Source of the DNA: DATMER01 sp031390755
GTDB lineage: Bacteria > Acidobacteriota > Thermoanaerobaculia > Multivoradales > UBA5704
Reading direction: 5' to 3'
DNA: 64,000 nt
Assembly (NCBI GenBank): GCA_031390755.1
Contig: JANMTS010000105.1
Span: forward strand, 124,001 to 188,000
The notes below the pieces were generated by a model that saw nothing but the letters and a program-made list of their open reading frames with translations, was not told where the DNA came from and did no database searches. The position numbers were made by a program, and so were the translations under genes. Every line of letters begins with the position of its first letter. Position 1 is the stretch's first letter. This document shows positions 10,901 to 17,752 of the stretch, piece by piece.

Positions 10901-12483
10901 TCGACCCCGGCTACCCGGCCGATCGCCTGGCGTTGATGACCGAGGATTCGGGAGCGACAGTGATCCTCGACGATGCCTTCGCCTCCGAATTTTCCGCCGT
11001 TCCGCTCCCCGTCGATCCTGCCGAGCCCGTCGACGAGGCGGAGCTGGCCTACGTCATCTACACCTCGGGCTCCACGGGCCGGCCAAAGGGGGTGATGATC
11101 CCGCACGCCGGCATCGTCAACCGCCTGCTCTGGATGCAGGAGGCCTACAAGCTCACGCCGGCCGACCGCGTCCTCCAGAAGACCCCGATCAGCTTCGACG
11201 TCTCGGTCTGGGAGCTGTTCTGGCCGCTGATCGCCGGGGCGCGCCTGGTCATGGCCCGGCCCGGCGGCCACCAGGATCCGGCCTACCTCGCCGGAGCGAT
11301 CGCCCGCGAAGGCATCACCACCCTGCATTTCGTTCCGTCCATGCTTCAGGTCTTCCTGGAATCCCTGGAGCGGACGGGCGTGGAGCGCTGCCGCTCGCTC
11401 GTGCGGGTGATCTGCAGCGGCGAGGCCCTGCCCGAAGCCCTGCGGCGCCGGTTCCACGAGCGGCTCCCCGGAGTGGAGCTGCACAATCTCTACGGCCCGA
11501 CCGAGGCGTCCGTCGACGTGACCTTCTGGGCGTCCGATCCCGCGGCGCGGCTCGACTCCGTGCCGATCGGCCGGCCGATCGCGAACACGCAGGCCCACGT
11601 CGTCGGCCGGGGCTTCGAGCCGGTGCCGCCGGGCATCCCCGGCGAGCTGCTCCTCGGTGGAATCGGCCTGGCCCGCGGCTACCACCGGCGCCCGGACCTC
11701 ACCGCCGAGCGATTCATCCCGGCCGCGGGCGGCGAACGGCTCTACCGGACGGGCGACCTCGCCCGCTGGCTGCCGAATGGAAATCTGGAGGGTTGCCTGG
11801 AGTATTTGGGCCGGATCGACCACCAGGTCAAGGTCCGCGGAGTCCGGATCGAGCTGGGAGAGATCGAGGCCGTGATCGGCGCGTTCCCCGGCGTGCGGGA
11901 AGCCGTCGTGGTCGTCCCGGCCAACCGGACCGACCGGCTCGCCGCGTACTACGTGCCGGAGCCGGGCTGGGGTCCATCCCCGGATCAGCTGCGCGGCTGG
12001 CTGCGGACGAAGCTGCCGGAGGTCATGGTCCCGGCCTTCTTCATCCCCCTGGAGTCCATGCCCCTCACCCCGAGCGGCAAGGCCGACCGCCGCGCCCTCC
12101 CCGAGCCGCTCGAGCAGGCCACGCCCGGTAACACGGCCACGCCCTCCGAGCCTGCCGCCCCGCGCACGCCGCTCCAGGTTCTCGTGGCCGGCATCTGCGC
12201 CGAGGTTCTGGGCGTCGACGACGTGCCCGTCGACGTGAGCTTCTTCGACCTGGGCGGCAACTCTCTCCTGGCCACACAGGTCGTGACCCTCATCCAGGAA
12301 GTCCTCCCCGTCGAGCTGGACCTCCGCAAGGTCTTCGAGGGCCCGACCGTCATCCGTCTCACCGCCGTGATCGAGGAAGAGCGGCAGAGGCTCGCCGGGC
12401 CGACGCGCCACGCCATGGAGGAGATCCTCGCGGAGCTGGAGCGGAGCGTGGCCGAGGCGCAGCCGGCAGGCCCGGCGCTTTAG
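1939..12483 (+). CDS. Three-module nonribosomal peptide synthetase, C-A-T-C-A-T-C-C-A-T
   Basis: A 3514-residue cytoplasmic multienzyme. Approximate domains: C1 10-440 (HHLIADL at 141), A1 465-925, T1 (Ser954 in LGGHSL), C2 1014-1450 (HHSVADG at 1161), A2 1466-1930, T2 (Ser1976), C3 2032-2450 (HHAICDDG at 2165), C4 2472-2885 (HHLAADA at 2606), A3 2912-3390, T3 (Ser3442 in LGGNSLL), then a helical tail. Pocket residues read by alignment to GrsA: A1 D-I-W-E-I-T-G-D-R-K (no confident match), A2 D-I-L-Q-L-G-L-V-W-K (glycine-like), A3 D-V-W-H-I-S-L-V-D-K (serine-like). An N-terminal C domain suggests an acyl starter or an upstream partner. No thioesterase, reductase, epimerase, MbtH or phosphopantetheinyl transferase is seen here. 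C3-C4 are adjacent with no A-T between them. Two short DNA repeats lie in frame, in C2 and A2. The gene stands alone on its strand. Confidence 0.95.
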   Translation: MLWRLPAPPDLPLSDGQRALWFLQSLRPDAAAWNIAAAALVREPREGLDAVRLCRAFEALAVRHDALRLSFHETPDGPVGRLRAEPAIDFAAPLDTFRDWERVRDYLHQEADRPFDLASDPLVRVRLLKTGEGDILLLVIHHLIADLGSLALVVRDLGPLYEGATVPEPSSVSKTPGGSNRHEAYWMERLAGELPVLELPTDRVRPAERTFRGGSRTRTLGPELTERLRALGKDHQATLFSVLLAGLDVLLHRGSGQTDLLIGSPTSGRLDPALAEAVGYLVNPVVLRSDLSGSPTFGQLLGQVRRTVMGALRHQGVPFPRLVERLQPDRDPSRPPIFQVMLAYQKAHLEGTGDLAAFALGTPGAQIRTGSLDLESLPLERRFSQLDLELMAAETSRGVELALTFNADLFEPATAERLLGHLETLLAGAVENPDRSIGELPILTSAERVQLLALNRTGTPLPDRRVHELFADQAARTPDAIAVSGPDCELTYRELSERSDRAAASFSPGPVPVRAERGVSLVATLLGILKAGGIYMPIHPDQPEARTQAMIERSRSLGSSPPFDLAYLLFTSGSTGEPKGVMVPHRGLLNHLLAKVRDLGLTPDDRVAQTAAASFDISLWQMLAPLLAGARVEILSDEAVLDPACLLAEVEHRGITVLELVPSLIGPLLEAMAGPPRGLRLMISTGEALPPELARRWLVKTGIPLVNGYGPTEASDRVSHAVLKEAGEIPDGSAYSSVGRPIANLRLHVLTPEMEEQPAGFPGEVCIAGFGVSRGYLDDPGRTAEVFVPDPFGGEAGARLYRTGDLGRRRVDGEVEILGRLDRQIKIRGVRIEPGEIEAALRSHPGVRDAVVARRGDRLAAWWTGDPSARLRAHLRERLPEPMIPSLFRHLEVLPLSANGKVDRRALPDPEPAAGTFGPHGDDLEAFLSEVMGSVLGRGPVGPREDFFDLGGHSLLTVQVAMRLREALGIELPAGLLFQEPTVAGLAGRVRELQREAAGLPVAPPILPIARTGRLPLSYAQERLWFLHRLDPDSPAYNMPGLVRVTADPRRLAAALSEIVARHEALRTTFSDADGEPYLRTGPAAAVSLPMVDLSGLDDPDAEMRRLVSGEARRPFDLETGPLLRLLLFPGTAGVPPAGVGAGVLAGEAPAVPGVLFANLHHSVADGWSQNVLLGELAALLRGETLPLLPVQYADFAVWERGRPEILAAQLDWWRRELSGLLPPLELPLDRPRPSRQRHRGAILPIRIPAAQARRSRATPFMVLMAAFQTLLHRLTGQDDIRVGVPVANRQRMEIAGLIGLFANTVVLRTRFDGAPTLAGVIEQVKERTLAAFPHHDLPFGRLVEALQPVRDPSRTPLFQALLALQPAAETSFPIEEVGTGTAKLELTLSLRQEEDRFVGWIEHDTDLFDRTTVARWAASLLVLLEADPETPVADLPLLGPGERAQLLAEWNDTRKALPDIGVNMGVHQLFEAQVRRAPDAIALSVGDRHLTYRELNDLADALARDLGDCPEIAIALEADRSVDMMVGLLGILKAGAFYVPLDPDYPEERLRWMIEDSGARTLSGVRGRPSPGEWGRGGGRGVGGEGLAYTLFTSGSTGRPKGVQVPHRALVNFLLSMAERPGLSPGDTLLAVTTLSFDIAALELFLPLITGARVVVADRETAADGVRLAAEIDRVGATVLQATPATWRMLIDSGWTGSPRLTALCGGEALPLELARALLGRTAAVWNLYGPTETTVWSAAHKVEEIGRTDRTIPIGRPIANTSIHLVDRNLKPVPPGVHGELLIGGVGVARGYAGRPDLTAERFVPDPFGQPGQRLYRTGDLARRRPDGSLEVLGRLDQQVKVRGFRIELEEVEAALEACPGVTRAVAAIREVGGDSRLVAWVVGREDLHIDLTRRLPGFMIPSRIVVVDALPLTPNGKVDRRALPEPAGIENLGGLPIGPIGPIEEDVAAIWGRVLGVERIGRDRSFFELGGHSLLAARVVARIEEAFGVRLPLSALFETPTVAGLASRLESERREQQEPAIPRLERGRPLAPSFAQERLWVMDRLSPGNPVYNLSQALDLHGPLDEAALALALAGTVRRHEPLRTRLDTVQGRPVQVIDPVGSSQLPVIDLRNLPADRRTIEADRLSREDARRPFDLRRGPLLRAALLRLNGGSRRLLLALHHAICDDGSLGILVRDVEALYLRKELPDLPIQYADWAAWQRSRLQTEAETAFWKSKLGGGLPVLSLPVDRPRPAVQTFRGATLPIGVPASLTAALRELGLRQGTTLFMTLLAAFAATLHRAASQDDLVVGTPVAGRDRTEVEGLIGLFVNILPLRIDLSGSPAWTDLLARVRSVALEAYAHQGLPFEKLVEAVQPDRDLGRAAVRQVGFSFQDARRTVGLPGLAVRPVPVDPGVSRLDLTLFLGPDETGPDGLAGFLEFSTDLFDAATARRFRDAFLQSLESLAVEPSGPLPALFAESRVRTPRPVETNLTEGQLLFWFADRLHPDVQLYFDRATVTFTVDCPVDTDLDPAAFARAFDRLLEGCDILRSRVREEGGVPWRTVSEPGPLPLETLEIPDIDDLPAWLAERSARPMDLGDRLFDSALLRVGSSRGVRWIWFLSVHHLAADAWTLELLARRLSDLYLHGEAPRFPPYEEYVAAERAERLSDKGRRASEYWERKLARPAAANLFYGRLGRSEDGATTETVRLSASLGPEARATAASLGLFSPSVVFASALVTLLHRLSGESRLRLGTPFANRPARFRGTPGLMMNAVPLEVEVGPDETFASLARKMQRETVEAARWQGHPVRNPEGARVYDVYFNYQSVAFKELCGLPVRFELLHSGHSFDRLDLLVSDFGGEGSFRLDLDFNAAAFSPDERERTLRHLLNLLGALTADPELPLTDAPMLTPGERAWLAERNDTAMAYPRGTALHDLFHGAFHGDADAVAVSSEAGVLTWRELGERSDRLASWLRSRDAKRVGIRLERSLELMVALVGTLKAGAAYVPLDPGYPADRLALMTEDSGATVILDDAFASEFSAVPLPVDPAEPVDEAELAYVIYTSGSTGRPKGVMIPHAGIVNRLLWMQEAYKLTPADRVLQKTPISFDVSVWELFWPLIAGARLVMARPGGHQDPAYLAGAIAREGITTLHFVPSMLQVFLESLERTGVERCRSLVRVICSGEALPEALRRRFHERLPGVELHNLYGPTEASVDVTFWASDPAARLDSVPIGRPIANTQAHVVGRGFEPVPPGIPGELLLGGIGLARGYHRRPDLTAERFIPAAGGERLYRTGDLARWLPNGNLEGCLEYLGRIDHQVKVRGVRIELGEIEAVIGAFPGVREAVVVVPANRTDRLAAYYVPEPGWGPSPDQLRGWLRTKLPEVMVPAFFIPLESMPLTPSGKADRRALPEPLEQATPGNTATPSEPAAPRTPLQVLVAGICAEVLGVDDVPVDVSFFDLGGNSLLATQVVTLIQEVLPVELDLRKVFEGPTVIRLTAVIEEERQRLAGPTRHAMEEILAELERSVAEAQPAGPAL
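5325..5400. repeat. 76-bp REP-like palindrome in frame inside NRPS C2
   Basis: A perfect 17-bp inverted repeat (5325-5341 and 5384-5400) surrounds two smaller palindromes (CCCGCCGGCGGG at 5343-5354 and CTCGCCGGCGAG at 5371-5382). It is translated as residues 1131-1155 (starting GTAGVPPAG, ending AGEAPAVPG). These residues replace the loop before the catalytic strand leading to HHSVADG. Similar 'GTAGVPPA...AGETPAVPG' translations come from intergenic palindromes in several GC-rich phyla. Confidence 0.8.
6634..6702. repeat. GC-rich dispersed repeat, copy 1, in frame in NRPS A2
   Basis: CCCCTCTCCC at 6645-6654 and GGGAGAGGGG at 6676-6685 form a 10-bp inverted repeat followed by GGGGGTGAGGGCCTC. 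The same architecture recurs at 20796-20860 and, inverted, at 22690-22765. Here it encodes about residues 1565-1587, a Gly/Arg-rich stretch just before the A3 motif TLFTSGSTG. Confidence 0.75.
7753..7779. repeat. 9-bp tandem repeat (3 units) in NRPS A2-T2 linker
   Basis: CCGATCGGG occurs twice and is followed by CCGATCGAG. It encodes the PIGPIGPIE linker between A2 and the T2 carrier domain. Confidence 0.7.
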
Positions 12484-14903
12484 TCCGCCCGCAGGGTGAC
12501 GATCGGGTCGAGCCTCGCGGCGCGGCGCGCGGGGAGCCAACTTGCGAGCAGCGCGACCAGGATCAGGCCCACCGCGATGGCCGCGAACACGATCGGGTCG
12601 GTCGGTCGGACGCCGTAGAGCTGGCTCTCCATGACCCGGGTGAAGAGCAGCGAGGCGGCCAGGCCGATCAGGAGGCCGGCCATGGCGAGCCCCATCCCCC
12701 GCTTCAGGATGAGCCGGACCACGTCGCCGGTCTGGGCGCCGAGGGCCATTCGCACTCCGATCTCGTGGCGGCGCTGGCTCACCGAGTAGGAGAGGACGGC
12801 GTAGATGCCCAGCACCGCGAGCGCCATGCCCAGCGCCGCGAACAGGGTGAGCATGAAGGTGTCGAACCGGCGCCGGGCGAGCGAGCCCGAGATGTGGTCT
12901 TCGAGCGTCTGGATCTCGTCGACCGGCTGGTTCCGGTCGAGCGCCAGGACGGCGCTCCGCACCGGGGAGGCCAGGCTCAGCGGGTCCACCGAGGGCTGCG
13001 TCCGCGCCACCAGGACCATCGTCGGCCGGGAGCCCTGGGCGATGGGGACGTAGAACGTCGCTCCGTTCTTGGCTCCGAGCGCCGAGTCCTGGATGTCGCC
13101 GACGACTCCCACCACGGTCAGCCAGCGGTTCTGCGCGGCCTCGCTGGTGCGCAGCAGCCGCTTGCCGATCGGGCTCTGCCCGTCCCAGTACTGGCGGGCC
13201 ATGGACTCGCTCACCACCGCGACCGGCGCGGCCGAGGCGTCGTCGCCGGCCGTGAGCTCGCGGCCTCCGACGAGCGGGATCTTCATCGTCTTGAAGTAGT
13301 CCGGGCTGACCCGGCGGAAGTTGGCCATCTGGGTCTCGGCCGGACCGTCGTTCGCGACCCCTTCCAGGGTGAACGTGGTGGTCACCGCGAACTCGTCCAC
13401 CGGCAGCGCCGTGGTGGCTCCGGCGGAGACGACCCCCGGCAGCGAGGAGACCCGGCCGAGCAGATCCCGCCAGAACGCGGCGGAGCGCGCGGCGTCGTAC
13501 TCGGCGTCGGAGAGCGAGACCTGGGCGGTCAGCACGTTGTCCCGGTCGAATCCGAGCGGCACGTTGTTGATCAGCGCGAAGCTCTTGATCATCAGGCCGG
13601 CGCAGACCAGCAGCAGCAGCGCCACGGCCACCTCGAACACCACGAGGCTGCCCTGGATGTTGCGCCCCCGCACCCCCTCCGTGGAGCGCCGGCCGCCGCC
13701 CGCCGTGAGCCGGCGGTAGAGGTTCGGCGTCGAGGTCTTGAGCGCCGGCAGCAGGCCCGGCAGGAGGCCCGTGACCATGGAGATCAGGAAGGTGAAGGCG
13801 AGCACGCGGAAGTCGAGACGCACGTCCTGAAGCAGCGAGGCGTACTCCGGCGCGATCCGCGGCAGGATCCAGAGCGCGGCTTCGGCGACCGGAATCCCGG
13901 CGATGCCGCCGGCCAGGGCCAGCACGACGCTCTCCGTCAGGGTCTGGCGCACGAGCCGGCCGCGGCTCGCACCGAAGGCGGCCCGGATGGCGATCTCGTT
14001 GCGCTGCTCCGAGGCCCGGACCAGCAGCAGGTTGCCGACGTTCGCGCAGGCGATCAGCAGCAGCAGGCCGACCGCGCCGAGCAGGAGAAGGAGCCCGCGT
14101 CGGCGGTCCTTGACGAGGTTGTCGCGCAGCGGCTCGACCTTGACGCCGTAGCCCGCATTCGTGTCCGGGTTGTCGCGGGCGAGGCGCGTCGCCACGGTGT
14201 CCAGCTCGGACTGCGCCTCGTCGGCGTCCACGTTCTTGCCGAGGCGGCCGGCCACCACGAGCTGATGCTGCGGCGGCGGCGCCGCGGGATCGAGCGCCAG
14301 GGGCACCCACAGGTCCGCATCCTGAAGGAAGTGGAAGCCGGGCTTCAGCACGCCGACCACCGTGAAGATCTGGCCGTCCAGGGTGACGCCCTTGCCCAGG
14401 ATGGCGGGATCGGAGCCGAAGCGCGTCTCCCAGAGCTCGTGCGACAGGACCGCGGTGCGGTTGCCGCCGGGCCGGTCTTCGTCCGGAAGAAAGCCGCGGC
14501 CGAGCTCCGTCTGGGCGCCGACGAGGCCGAGAAGCCCGGACGTCACGGCCGCGCCGTCGATCCGCACGGGCTCGCGGTCGCTGGTCAGGTTGAACGGCTT
14601 GGGGAGCATGGCCTCCAGGGCCTCGAACGACCGGCTCTGCGCGCGCCAGGCCAGGAAGTTCGCGCCCGACACGTTGAACTCCTCGGTCCCGCTGCCCGCG
14701 CTTTCATGGACGTCGAGCAGCACCATCAGCCGGTCGGCATCCGGGAAGGGCAGCGGACGCAGCAGCACCGCGTCCACCACGCTGAAGATGGCACTGTTCG
14801 CGCCGATCCCCAGCGCGAGGCAGAGCACGATCAGGACGGCGAACCCGCGATGCTTGCGCATGAACCGCAGGGCGTAGATGAAATCCTGGCGCAGGCTTTC
14901 CAT
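12480..14903 (-). CDS. MacB/FtsX-type ABC permease of the ADOP family
   Basis: An 807-residue inner-membrane protein with the ADOP layout. An N-terminal transmembrane helix (about residues 18-40, AVLIVLCLALGIGANSAIFS) is followed by a large MacB-like periplasmic domain, a first FtsX block (about 270-430, with GLLLLLGAVGLLLLIACANV), a second periplasmic domain, and a final FtsX block (about 680-790) ending in ARRAARLDPIVTLRAD. The motif RHEIGVRMALGAQ precedes the last helices, as is usual for FtsX domains. There is no ATPase in or beside the gene, which explains 'orphan permease'. The family is strongly expanded in Acidobacteriota. Its TAA stop overlaps the NRPS TAG stop on the other strand. 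It could export the NRPS product, but location is the only argument. Confidence 0.9.
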   Translation of the reverse strand: MESLRQDFIYALRFMRKHRGFAVLIVLCLALGIGANSAIFSVVDAVLLRPLPFPDADRLMVLLDVHESAGSGTEEFNVSGANFLAWRAQSRSFEALEAMLPKPFNLTSDREPVRIDGAAVTSGLLGLVGAQTELGRGFLPDEDRPGGNRTAVLSHELWETRFGSDPAILGKGVTLDGQIFTVVGVLKPGFHFLQDADLWVPLALDPAAPPPQHQLVVAGRLGKNVDADEAQSELDTVATRLARDNPDTNAGYGVKVEPLRDNLVKDRRRGLLLLLGAVGLLLLIACANVGNLLLVRASEQRNEIAIRAAFGASRGRLVRQTLTESVVLALAGGIAGIPVAEAALWILPRIAPEYASLLQDVRLDFRVLAFTFLISMVTGLLPGLLPALKTSTPNLYRRLTAGGGRRSTEGVRGRNIQGSLVVFEVAVALLLLVCAGLMIKSFALINNVPLGFDRDNVLTAQVSLSDAEYDAARSAAFWRDLLGRVSSLPGVVSAGATTALPVDEFAVTTTFTLEGVANDGPAETQMANFRRVSPDYFKTMKIPLVGGRELTAGDDASAAPVAVVSESMARQYWDGQSPIGKRLLRTSEAAQNRWLTVVGVVGDIQDSALGAKNGATFYVPIAQGSRPTMVLVARTQPSVDPLSLASPVRSAVLALDRNQPVDEIQTLEDHISGSLARRRFDTFMLTLFAALGMALAVLGIYAVLSYSVSQRRHEIGVRMALGAQTGDVVRLILKRGMGLAMAGLLIGLAASLLFTRVMESQLYGVRPTDPIVFAAIAVGLILVALLASWLPARRAARLDPIVTLRAD

Positions 14904-15017
14904 GACTCCGACTCCCTCAACTCCATCGAGACAGATAAATTAGCAGCGATTCTAAAGGAAAAGCGGGCAAGCTTCCACTCATCAGTCAATACGGTGTCCG
15001 GTGATCCCGCAGGCGAG

Positions 15018-15785
15018 TCAGGGGTCTTGCGGAGGGAGCCCGGCCAACAGCTCCCGGATGAGCCGGTGGCTCTCCACGGGCTTGATGAGCAGAGAGATGT
15101 TGTGCCGCCGGCCCATGGAGTGGACCGCGGCGCCGGAGAAGATCTCCCGCATCCTGGGCAGCTGGCGGGCGAACACGTTGCCCTCGGAACCCAGAATCAG
15201 GACGCGGCCTTGGAGATGGCTGACCTCGGCGCTCGTGAGCGGCGGGGAGTCGTGCAGGTTCGCCATCAGGCCGTAGCGGGCCAGGACCATCGGCTTTGTC
15301 AGGCGCTCGGCGAAGCGCTGCCGGAAGTGCTCCGCGACGATCTTCTCCTGGGCCGCGTCGACGTCTCCGACATCGCCGGACCCTTCCAGGCCGGCGATCA
15401 TCTTGCTCAGGGCGTTGTGGAGATACCAGCGGATCGCCGGCCAGGGCAGCAGCCGGGCGACGCGCAGATCCCGGCGGATTCGCTTCCCCAGGCTCGGGTC
15501 GGGCAGACCGGAGTGGACCAGGACGAGGGCCTCGACCCGGTCCGGCCAGGCCCGGGCGAAAGCCTGGGCCAGATAGCCGCCGAGCGTCTGGCCGATCAGC
15601 ACGGCGCGGCGCGCTCCCCGCTCGTCGAGCGTCCGGGCCAGGGCGTCGAGCTGCGGCTGGAGGCCCGGCGTGTCGAGGTAGTCGACCGCGATGACTTGAT
15701 GATCCCGGCCGAGATCCTCCACCTGCTGCCAGAGGGAGCCGGCGTCCCCCAGGAGGCCGGGCAGGAGGAGGAGCGTTCGGCTCAC
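15018..15785 (-). CDS. Alpha/beta hydrolase with threonine at the nucleophile elbow
   Basis: A 255-residue protein of alpha/beta-hydrolase fold. It has an oxyanion region LLLPGLLGDAGSLW (about 5-18), then the nucleophile elbow AVLIGQTLGGYLA, where the usual G-x-S-x-G serine is Thr67. RVLILGSEGNVFA (about 195) would hold the acid residue, and a late His is in MGRRHNISLL. The Thr replacement makes ordinary serine-esterase activity doubtful. The GTG start at 15785 overlaps the stop of the upstream dehydratase gene (GTGA), so it is translated as the last gene of the polysaccharide operon. Its substrate is unknown. About 114 bp separate it from the ADOP gene, which is on the same strand downstream. 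Confidence 0.75.
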   Translation of the reverse strand: MSRTLLLLPGLLGDAGSLWQQVEDLGRDHQVIAVDYLDTPGLQPQLDALARTLDERGARRAVLIGQTLGGYLAQAFARAWPDRVEALVLVHSGLPDPSLGKRIRRDLRVARLLPWPAIRWYLHNALSKMIAGLEGSGDVGDVDAAQEKIVAEHFRQRFAERLTKPMVLARYGLMANLHDSPPLTSAEVSHLQGRVLILGSEGNVFARQLPRMREIFSGAAVHSMGRRHNISLLIKPVESHRLIRELLAGLPPQDP

Positions 15786-17752
15786 GGCCGGGCGCGGCCG
15801 ACGGCGCGGCCGGGGAAGTGGAGGATGTCCGCGCCGGAGCGCGCCCGCAGCAGGTTCGCCTCGTCGAGCAGCTCGGCGAGGAAGGCCCGGATCTCGCCCT
15901 CCTGGCCGTTGCGGCAGAGCACGGCCAGGCGCTTGAGGCCGTCGGCGATCTTGTCCGCGGGAAAGGCGGCGAGCCGGCCGATGAAGATCTTCGGGTGCCG
16001 GGTCTTGGAGATGCTCTCGCCCGAGACCGACAGCTCCTCGAACAGCTTCTCACCCGGGCGCAGGCCGGTGAAGGAGATGTCGATATCCTCGAACGGCCGG
16101 AAGCCCGAGAGGGTGATCAGGTCGCGGGCGAGGTCGAGGATGCGCACGGGCTCGCCCATGTCGAGGACGTAGATCTCGCCGCGGTCGCCCATGGCGCCGG
16201 CTTCCAGAACGAGCTGCGCGGCCTCGGGGATCGTCATGAAGTAGCGCATCATGTCCGGATGGGTCACGGTGACCGGACCGCCGCGGGCGATCTGCTCGCG
16301 GAAGATGGGGATCACCGAGCCCGCCGAGCCCATGACGTTGCCGAACCGGACCGCCACGTAGCGGGTTTCGAAGCGGCTGTCGAGATCCTGGATCACCAGC
16401 TCCGCAATGCGCTTCGAGGCGCCCATGATCGAGCTGGGCCGCACGGCCTTGTCGGTGGAGATCAGCACGAAGGATTCCACGTTCAGCTCGCCGGCCAGCT
16501 CGCCCAGGATGCGGGTGCCGAAGACGTTGTTCTTGATCGCCTCGGAGGCGTTCGACTCCATGAGCGGCACGTGCTTGTGAGCCGCGGCGTGGAGGATCAC
16601 CTCGGGCCGGTAGCGGGTCAGCAGCGTGCGGATGCGCGGCGAGTCGACCACGTCGGCGATCAGCGTCAGGATCTCCAGGTCGGGCCGGAGCTGGCGCAGC
16701 TCGCGGTCGGCCTCGAAGAGCGCCCCTTCCGCGCGGTCGACCAGAAGGAGAAGCTCCGGGTTGAAGCGGGCCACCTGGCGGGCCAGCTCGGAGCCGATCG
16801 AGCCGCCGGCTCCGGTGACCAGGACGCGCCGGCCGCCGAGGAAGCGGTCCAGCTCGCGTTGATCGAGATGGACGGGCTCGCGGCCGAGCAGAGTCTCCAG
16901 GGCCACGTCGCGCATGCGGCTGATCTCGACCTTGCCCTGGAGGATCTCGTAGAAGCCCGGGATCGCGCGCATGCGGACGCCGCTCTTCTGGCAGGTCTCG
17001 GCGATGCGCTGCAGGAGCTGGCGCCGGGTCTCGGCGATGGTGATGACGACGTGGTCGATCTCCAGATCCTTCACCAGGCGCGGCAGGTCGCGGATGGTGC
17101 CGAGCACCTTCACGCCGTGGATCACCGTCCCCTTCTTCATCGGATCGTCGTCGACGAAGCCCACCACCTCGATGTCCATGTCACCGCGGCTCGCGATCTC
17201 GCGCACGGCGAGGACGCCGCCGCGGCCGGCGCCGACCAGCAGCACGGGCTTCTTGTGCCGCAGCGATCCCAGCGCCTTGGAGGCGGTCCGGTCCATCCGG
17301 TCGTGCTCGTAGCTCTCGTAGAGCACGCGCCGCAACACACGCAGGCCGAGCACGCCGCCGAAGGCGAGCGGCGCGTCCATCAGGATCACCGAGAGGGGCA
17401 CGCGCCAGAGGTGGTAGATGTCCGGCAGGCCGAAGCGCAGCAGCAGCAGCACGATCAGGGGGAAGGCCGCCGCCTTGAGGAAGGCCGGCATCTCGCGCAG
17501 GCCGACGTAGCGCCAGATGAAGCTGTAGATGCCGGCCAGCGCCAGGGCCGAGAACTGGAGCAGCAGGACCAGCGGGATCTGGACCAGCATGCGGTGGGCT
17601 TCGTCCTCCGGAATCTGGAAGTCGAAGCGCAGCTGATAGGTGAAGACGAACGCCCCCACGAGCACGGCCAGATCCAGGAGGAGCTGGACCTGCCGGTAGA
17701 GGAACCTGGTCCAGATCGGCGGCCTGGGGATCGGCTGGGTGTCGTGGATCAC
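15782..17752 (-). CDS. CapD/FlaA1-type membrane nucleotide-sugar 4,6-dehydratase
   Basis: A 656-residue inner-membrane enzyme starting at GTG 17752, which overlaps the preceding stop as GTGA. Four N-terminal transmembrane helices (about residues 15-120) are followed by a first Rossmann-like domain (VLLVGAGRGGVLAVREI) and the catalytic SDR domain (RRVLVTGAGGSIGSELARQV, HAAAHKHVPLMES, LISTDKAV, IMGASKR). In the YxxxK position it has Met (MGASK), as in other long FlaA1/WbpM-like enzymes. The family converts UDP-GlcNAc to 4-keto-6-deoxy sugars for O-antigen or capsule. The DegT aminotransferase two genes upstream could aminate the product. Confidence 0.93.
   Translation of the reverse strand: MIHDTQPIPRPPIWTRFLYRQVQLLLDLAVLVGAFVFTYQLRFDFQIPEDEAHRMLVQIPLVLLLQFSALALAGIYSFIWRYVGLREMPAFLKAAAFPLIVLLLLRFGLPDIYHLWRVPLSVILMDAPLAFGGVLGLRVLRRVLYESYEHDRMDRTASKALGSLRHKKPVLLVGAGRGGVLAVREIASRGDMDIEVVGFVDDDPMKKGTVIHGVKVLGTIRDLPRLVKDLEIDHVVITIAETRRQLLQRIAETCQKSGVRMRAIPGFYEILQGKVEISRMRDVALETLLGREPVHLDQRELDRFLGGRRVLVTGAGGSIGSELARQVARFNPELLLLVDRAEGALFEADRELRQLRPDLEILTLIADVVDSPRIRTLLTRYRPEVILHAAAHKHVPLMESNASEAIKNNVFGTRILGELAGELNVESFVLISTDKAVRPSSIMGASKRIAELVIQDLDSRFETRYVAVRFGNVMGSAGSVIPIFREQIARGGPVTVTHPDMMRYFMTIPEAAQLVLEAGAMGDRGEIYVLDMGEPVRILDLARDLITLSGFRPFEDIDISFTGLRPGEKLFEELSVSGESISKTRHPKIFIGRLAAFPADKIADGLKRLAVLCRNGQEGEIRAFLAELLDEANLLRARSGADILHFPGRAVGRARP

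Noticed and set aside
10549..14310. Minus-strand open frame of 1253 codons spanning the NRPS end and the permease gene
   Set aside because: It overlaps two real genes in another frame and has low-complexity Arg/Pro-rich sequence.
12765..16172. Plus-strand open frame of 1135 codons
   Set aside because: Antisense to the ADOP permease and polysaccharide genes; no domains.
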